Of a DNA stretch of 64,000 nt, positions 63,719 to 64,000 are shown one piece after another. Under the pieces are notes generated by a model, which was not told the DNA's origin, ran no database searches, and saw only the letters and a program-made list of their open reading frames with translations. Source of the stretch: Betaproteobacteria bacterium (GTDB lineage Bacteria; Pseudomonadota; Gammaproteobacteria; Burkholderiales; Casimicrobiaceae); contig WRFN01000003.1 in NCBI GenBank assembly GCA_009778785.1, forward strand, positions 102,907-166,906, given 5' to 3'. Numbering within the stretch: the stretch's first letter is position 1; the number at the start of each line of letters is the position of its first letter. The translations under genes were made by a program, and so were the position numbers.

Positions 63719-64000
63719 ATGAACCTGCTTTTCCGGTACAGTCATGCAAGTTTGCTCGCTGCGACGTTCGCGCTTTTCGCGCCGATGGCCTTCTCTGCCG
63801 ACGCGATGCGCGTTGAAGGCGCGCCGGTCACTTCGACCAAAGCCGAAGCCGTGGTTACTTGGCGCGCTGCGCCGAATGTCAGCAACGCCACTGCCGTTAC
63901 CTTTATGCCCTTGCCCGCAACGACGCTGAAAGCCGTGCAAGAAGAAAACAGCGAAAGTTCGGGCAAAACCCTTCAAACCAAGCGCCTCAAAATCGGCGTC
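63719..64000 (+). CDS. exported protein of unknown function, 3' end outside window
   Basis: The frame is open from the ATG at 63719 to the end of the window. It starts with a good signal peptide (SHASLLAATFALFAPMAFSA, cleavage near Ala29) and then a mature part of 65 residues (RVEGAPVTSTKAEAVVTWRA, AVQEENSESSGK, KRLKIGV) that I do not recognise. AAAGGAG about nine bases before the ATG is a strong ribosome site. It follows the dynamin gene by 53 bases and may be cotranscribed. Confidence 0.7.
   Translation, partial: MNLLFRYSHASLLAATFALFAPMAFSADAMRVEGAPVTSTKAEAVVTWRAAPNVSNATAVTFMPLPATTLKAVQEENSESSGKTLQTKRLKIGV

Overview
The window looks like chromosomal DNA of a betaproteobacterium (Rhodocyclales/Nitrosomonadales-like, inferred from gene content and order, not proven). 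Supporting marks are the miaB-ybeZ-ybeY-ybeX-lnt cluster, methionine synthase split into metH1 and metH2, the birA-coaX-SPOR cluster, and the TPR-lolB-ispE-tRNA-Gln-prs order. G+C is moderately high except in a few short accessory stretches.

Layout: 1-2570 is the end of a type II-C CRISPR-Cas locus (cas1, which begins before the window, cas2, and a 20-repeat array); cas9 and the tracrRNA must lie outside. 2600-5910 holds an RHH/Fic toxin-antitoxin pair, two aldo-keto reductases and one isolated CRISPR-repeat-like sequence. 5930-13610 is housekeeping: dusA, a chagasin-like lipoprotein, ybeD, an MltD-type transglycosylase, gloB, a methyltransferase, rnhA, a DUF423 protein and a ubiA-like gene. 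13620-18115 is a three-gene signalling unit (response regulator, LysM-FecR protein, CHASE2 histidine kinase). 18742-21933 is anaerobic ribonucleotide reduction, with the NrdD catalytic chain and its glycyl-radical domain on two separate genes, then nrdG. 22055-32851 runs comM, a small XRE regulator, a LysE exporter, then miaB, a lipoprotein metalloprotease, ybeZ, ybeY, ybeX and lnt. 32870-33735 is a small A/T-richer insert of two unknown exported or membrane proteins. 33738-43246 carries ygfA, pepP, dgt, glpK, an HIT protein, an orphan helical protein, birA, coaX and a SPOR protein. 43271-47944 is metH1 and metH2 with an Mrr-type restriction endonuclease gene between them. 47955-55818 holds manC, mfd, two tandem OmpW-family porins with duplicated leaders and a cysteine-containing lipoprotein. 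55904-60510 (minus strand) is prs, tRNA-Gln, ispE, lolB and a TPR protein; 60610-64000 is mutM, a dynamin-family GTPase and the start of an exported protein.

The most interesting points are: (1) a 58-codon gene at 20911-21087 that is a stand-alone glycyl-radical domain of the anaerobic ribonucleotide reductase, whose main chain stops just after its zinc ribbon, an arrangement resembling GrcA/YfiD and pyruvate formate-lyase; (2) an Mrr-type nuclease gene embedded between the two metH halves and joined to metH2 through a TGATG stop/start overlap; (3) an isolated 36-nt CRISPR-repeat-like element 3.3 kb from the array, just upstream of an aldo-keto reductase; and (4) a repeat that carries its own extended -10 promoter, so that each crRNA is probably transcribed separately, toward the cas genes.
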